Source: Streptomyces sp. L2
Lineage (GTDB): Bacteria > Actinomycetota > Actinomycetes > Streptomycetales > Streptomycetaceae
NCBI RefSeq assembly: GCF_004124325.1
Contig: NZ_QBDT01000001.1
Span: 5,208,001 to 5,272,000, forward strand
Length of the DNA stretch: 64,000 nucleotides
Direction of reading: 5' to 3'
A model generated the notes under the pieces. That model had not been told where the DNA came from and ran no database searches. It was given only the letters and a program-made list of their open reading frames with translations. The translations under genes and the position numbers were made by a program. This document shows, in pieces, positions 62,178 to 64,000 of this stretch; the first letter of the stretch is position 1, and the number at the start of each line of letters is the position of its first letter.

Positions 62178-62804
62178 TCAGGCGGGCGGCTGATCGTCTG
62201 TGGCCGAGCGGCGGCCCCCGTACGAGGCGATCAAGGCGTCGGCCACCTTCGCCGCGTCCGCGTCGGCCACCTCCGCCGGGTACTCCGGCAGCAGGTCGTC
62301 CCAGACGGGCAGCCAGGACCCGAACAACTGCGTCTGCCCCTCGGGCCGGGCGAAGAACCAGATGTGCAGGTGCGCGGCGCCGTCCCCGATCCGGTACACG
62401 TGGGCCCGGGAGATGTGCGGCAGTGCCTGTATGTGGCGGACGAGGTGCGTGCTGAGCACGCCCAGCTCGGCTGCCATCTCGTCGGACAGGTCCGCCATGT
62501 CGTAGTGGTCACGGGAATGCAGCATCAGCACCAGCGGCACGCCGACGCCCTTGATCCGGGACAGGCGCCAGCGTTCGTTGAACCAGACGCCCTCGTCCCG
62601 GGCGCGGCACACGTCGCAATGCGCCGGGTCCTCGCCGTGCCGTTCCGGCTCCGGCAGCACGGGCGGGCGCAGCGGCGAGACGCGGAGTCCGTCCGGTTCG
62701 AACGGGCTGATGTCCCAGCCGGTCATCCGCGCCAGCGGGAGCCGGCTCTCCTCGTCCGCCGCCGCACGTGCGTGGTCGTAGAACTCATCAGGTCGCAAGG
62801 GCAT
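62178..62804 (-). CDS. HIT-like (histidine triad) protein
   Basis: 208 aa. Near the C-terminal third, VYRIGDGAAHLHIWFFARPE carries a reduced histidine-triad-like HLH motif, and the body (VLMLHSRDHYDMADLSDEMA, VLSTHLVRHIQALPHISRAH) fits the HIT fold. CDVCRARDEGVWFNERW holds a Cys pair that may bind zinc with His in EDPAHCDVC. Nucleotide hydrolase or transferase activity is likely but the substrate is unknown. Its 3' end lies about 7 bp from the last paired base of the structured element. Confidence 0.7.
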   Translation of the reverse strand: MPLRPDEFYDHARAAADEESRLPLARMTGWDISPFEPDGLRVSPLRPPVLPEPERHGEDPAHCDVCRARDEGVWFNERWRLSRIKGVGVPLVLMLHSRDHYDMADLSDEMAAELGVLSTHLVRHIQALPHISRAHVYRIGDGAAHLHIWFFARPEGQTQLFGSWLPVWDDLLPEYPAEVADADAAKVADALIASYGGRRSATDDQPPA

Positions 62805-62912
62805 GATCGGAGACTAGCCGCGCAGGCGTCGATGGTCTGATGATCGGTGCGATAGGTCGGACAGCCAGTCAATTCGGGTAGTCGCTGGCAGTGGTGACTG
62901 CTGTTCCCGTCG

Positions 62913-63338
62913 TCACGACCGCGCGGTCGTAGAAGAGACCACAGTAGAAGAGACCACGGCGGAGACGACGGCGGTCGCCACGAGGCTGCCGATCATCACC
63001 ATCCCCACGCCGATCACGAAGAGGCCGCTGGAGTCGTCCGACCAGTCATAGTAGGCGGCGATCGTGAGGCCCGCCGTGGTGCCGAGCACGGCGCCCGCGA
63101 CGTAGGACCGGTACGCCGCCCAGCACACCGGCGCCAAGAGCGTCAGCACCAGCCCGATCACCTGCCACGCCTCGTACGGACCGGTCTCCGTGCCATCCGG
63201 CCGCACGTCGCGATGCTGGTCCCAGCCCAGCCAGGCAGCCCACCCCGCCAGCGACACTCCGGCCAGCAGGAGGATCGCCAGCAACTGAAAAGCAGGTTTC
63301 CTGAGTCCTTGTCCCATGGCCCAAGCGTTTCCGTTCAC
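62913..63338 (-). CDS. Small membrane protein, hypothetical
   Basis: 141 aa from GTG 63338; ATG 63317 is an alternative start. Four hydrophobic segments: PAFQLLAILLLAGVSLAGWA, VIGLVLTLLAPVCWAAYRSY, VAGAVLGTTAGLTIAAYYDW and IGVGMVMIGSLVATAVVSAV. The C-terminus is a Val/Ser/Thr repeat (SAVVSSTVVSSTTARS) caused by a short duplication in the DNA near 62930-62955. I do not recognise a family. Confidence 0.55.
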   Translation of the reverse strand: MNGNAWAMGQGLRKPAFQLLAILLLAGVSLAGWAAWLGWDQHRDVRPDGTETGPYEAWQVIGLVLTLLAPVCWAAYRSYVAGAVLGTTAGLTIAAYYDWSDDSSGLFVIGVGMVMIGSLVATAVVSAVVSSTVVSSTTARS

Positions 63339-63432
63339 CCGGCCACCGACCAGAGCACAAGTACTCAGCTCCGCCCGAGTACCTCAGCCATGAGCGGCCC
63401 GACCGGGCGGCCAGGTCTGCGACCATTCCGGC

Positions 63433-64000
63433 ATGCGTGAGCTGAGTCAACTGATCGACGTCGAGGAACCGGCCTGGTCCGAACTCGGGCGGACGCTCGA
63501 AGCCTGCCCGGTGCCCGTGGAGGTGCTGCCGTCCGACAGCGGTCTGGGACGGGCGTCGATTCTTCAGCTACAGGTCACGGCCAGGTCCTACCTGGGCGCG
63601 GTGGTGCTGCACTGCGGCGGTCTGCTGGTGGACGAGGGATGGCTGCGAGTCTTCGGCAGCCCGGTGAGTGGGGCCGCGCACGGGGTGCCGGGCCTTGCCC
63701 GGGTGAATCGGTTCCCCGCGACGTTCGACCCGGCGTGGCGGCCGGAAGCTGGTCTGGTGGTGGCACACGACGTGCTGGGCGAGGTCTTCGCTCTCAACGG
63801 TGCCGCCCCCGCCGATGCCGGCCGCCCCGGCGCACCTGGCGAGGTCGTCTACTTCGCTCCCGATTCCCTCCGCTGGGAGGCCCTAGGGGTGAGCCACTCG
63901 ACGTGGCTGACCTGGCTGCTCTCCGGGGCGCTCGACGAGTTCTACGCCGACCTCCGCTGGACCGGCTGGAAGGAGGAGGTCCAGGCACTGAACGGCGAGC
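63433..64000 (+). CDS. DUF2625-family protein (3' end outside window)
   Basis: 189 codons are visible without a stop. MRELSQLIDVEEPAWSELGR, LQLQVTARSYLGAVVLHCGG, GLLVDEGWLRVFGSPVSGAA and FDPAWRPEAGLVVAHDVLGE are the conserved stretches of DUF2625, a cytoplasmic family of unknown function. APDSLRWEALGVSHSTWLTW follows at about 150. The ATG at 63433 is 94 bp from the divergent membrane-protein gene. Confidence 0.8.
   Translation, partial: MRELSQLIDVEEPAWSELGRTLEACPVPVEVLPSDSGLGRASILQLQVTARSYLGAVVLHCGGLLVDEGWLRVFGSPVSGAAHGVPGLARVNRFPATFDPAWRPEAGLVVAHDVLGEVFALNGAAPADAGRPGAPGEVVYFAPDSLRWEALGVSHSTWLTWLLSGALDEFYADLRWTGWKEEVQALNGE

Overview
The window is chromosomal DNA of a Streptomyces species. 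It has very high GC with strongly GC-biased third codon positions, and it carries marker genes confined to that genus or close relatives: rodlins, chaplins, the MelC1/MelC2 tyrosinase pair, dynamin-like sporulation GTPases, and many GTG starts that overlap the previous stop codon. Gene content and order recall, from memory and unverified, the S. coelicolor segment running from ssbB (SCO2683) through melC/chpG, chpF, rdlA/rdlB/chpD/chpA to the mmsA/iol genes (about SCO2726), so several names rest on remembered synteny as well as on sequence.

Layout, left to right. Positions 1-1.8 kb: the start of a secreted protein, an XRE-like regulator and a tiny excisionase-type HTH protein. 2.0-9.2 kb: a myo-inositol catabolic locus, with an iolE-like gene divergent from iolC, an aldolase gene, iolB, iolD and mmsA, closed by a strong intrinsic terminator. 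9.6-16.7 kb: an APC amino-acid permease, an unusual alpha/beta-hydrolase fused to an ABC ATPase with its permease partner, and a long-chain acyl-CoA ligase behind a TetR-type operator. 16.7-20.1 kb: the aerial-hyphae coat locus with three rodlins, one short chaplin and one heavily altered long chaplin. 20.1-21.3 kb: a flavoprotein gene broken by a G-tract frameshift. 21.5-33.0 kb: a compact exopolysaccharide operon on the minus strand, facing a secreted GH26 glycosidase. 33.8-39.3 kb: two more chaplins, small secreted proteins, a VKOR-like membrane protein and melC1/melC2. 40.1-43.1 kb: a multi-domain SpoIIE-type phosphatase and a DUF2087 regulator. 43.1-51.7 kb: a LacI-controlled sugar importer with a GH35 beta-galactosidase and a ricin-type lectin protein. 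51.8-58.5 kb: a thioester (TQXA) surface protein, SsbB, and the DynB/DynA pair. 58.7-64 kb: tRNA-Arg followed by a low-gene-density, remnant-rich region, a HIT-like protein and a DUF2625-type gene cut by the window end.

Rodlins and chaplins scattered over 22 kb share a promoter-like pattern (C-x-x-x-A-C, 16-17 bp, mostly CGTTGA) that fits sigma-BldN as I recall it. They are therefore probably one developmental regulon, interleaved with pigment (tyrosinase), polysaccharide, phosphatase and septation genes.

The most unusual item is at 61.8-62.1 kb. Two consecutive elements contain the 3' half of a tRNA followed by the matching 5' half. Acceptor and anticodon stems pair only in this permuted order, and the outer flanks are complementary. 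This is the architecture of YrlA-type bacterial Y RNAs (tRNA mimics that partner the Ro60 ortholog Rsr), or of circularly permuted tRNAs. No Ro60/TROVE gene is in the window. A second notable item is the long chaplin at 19.1 kb, whose beta-strand valines are replaced by alanines in register.
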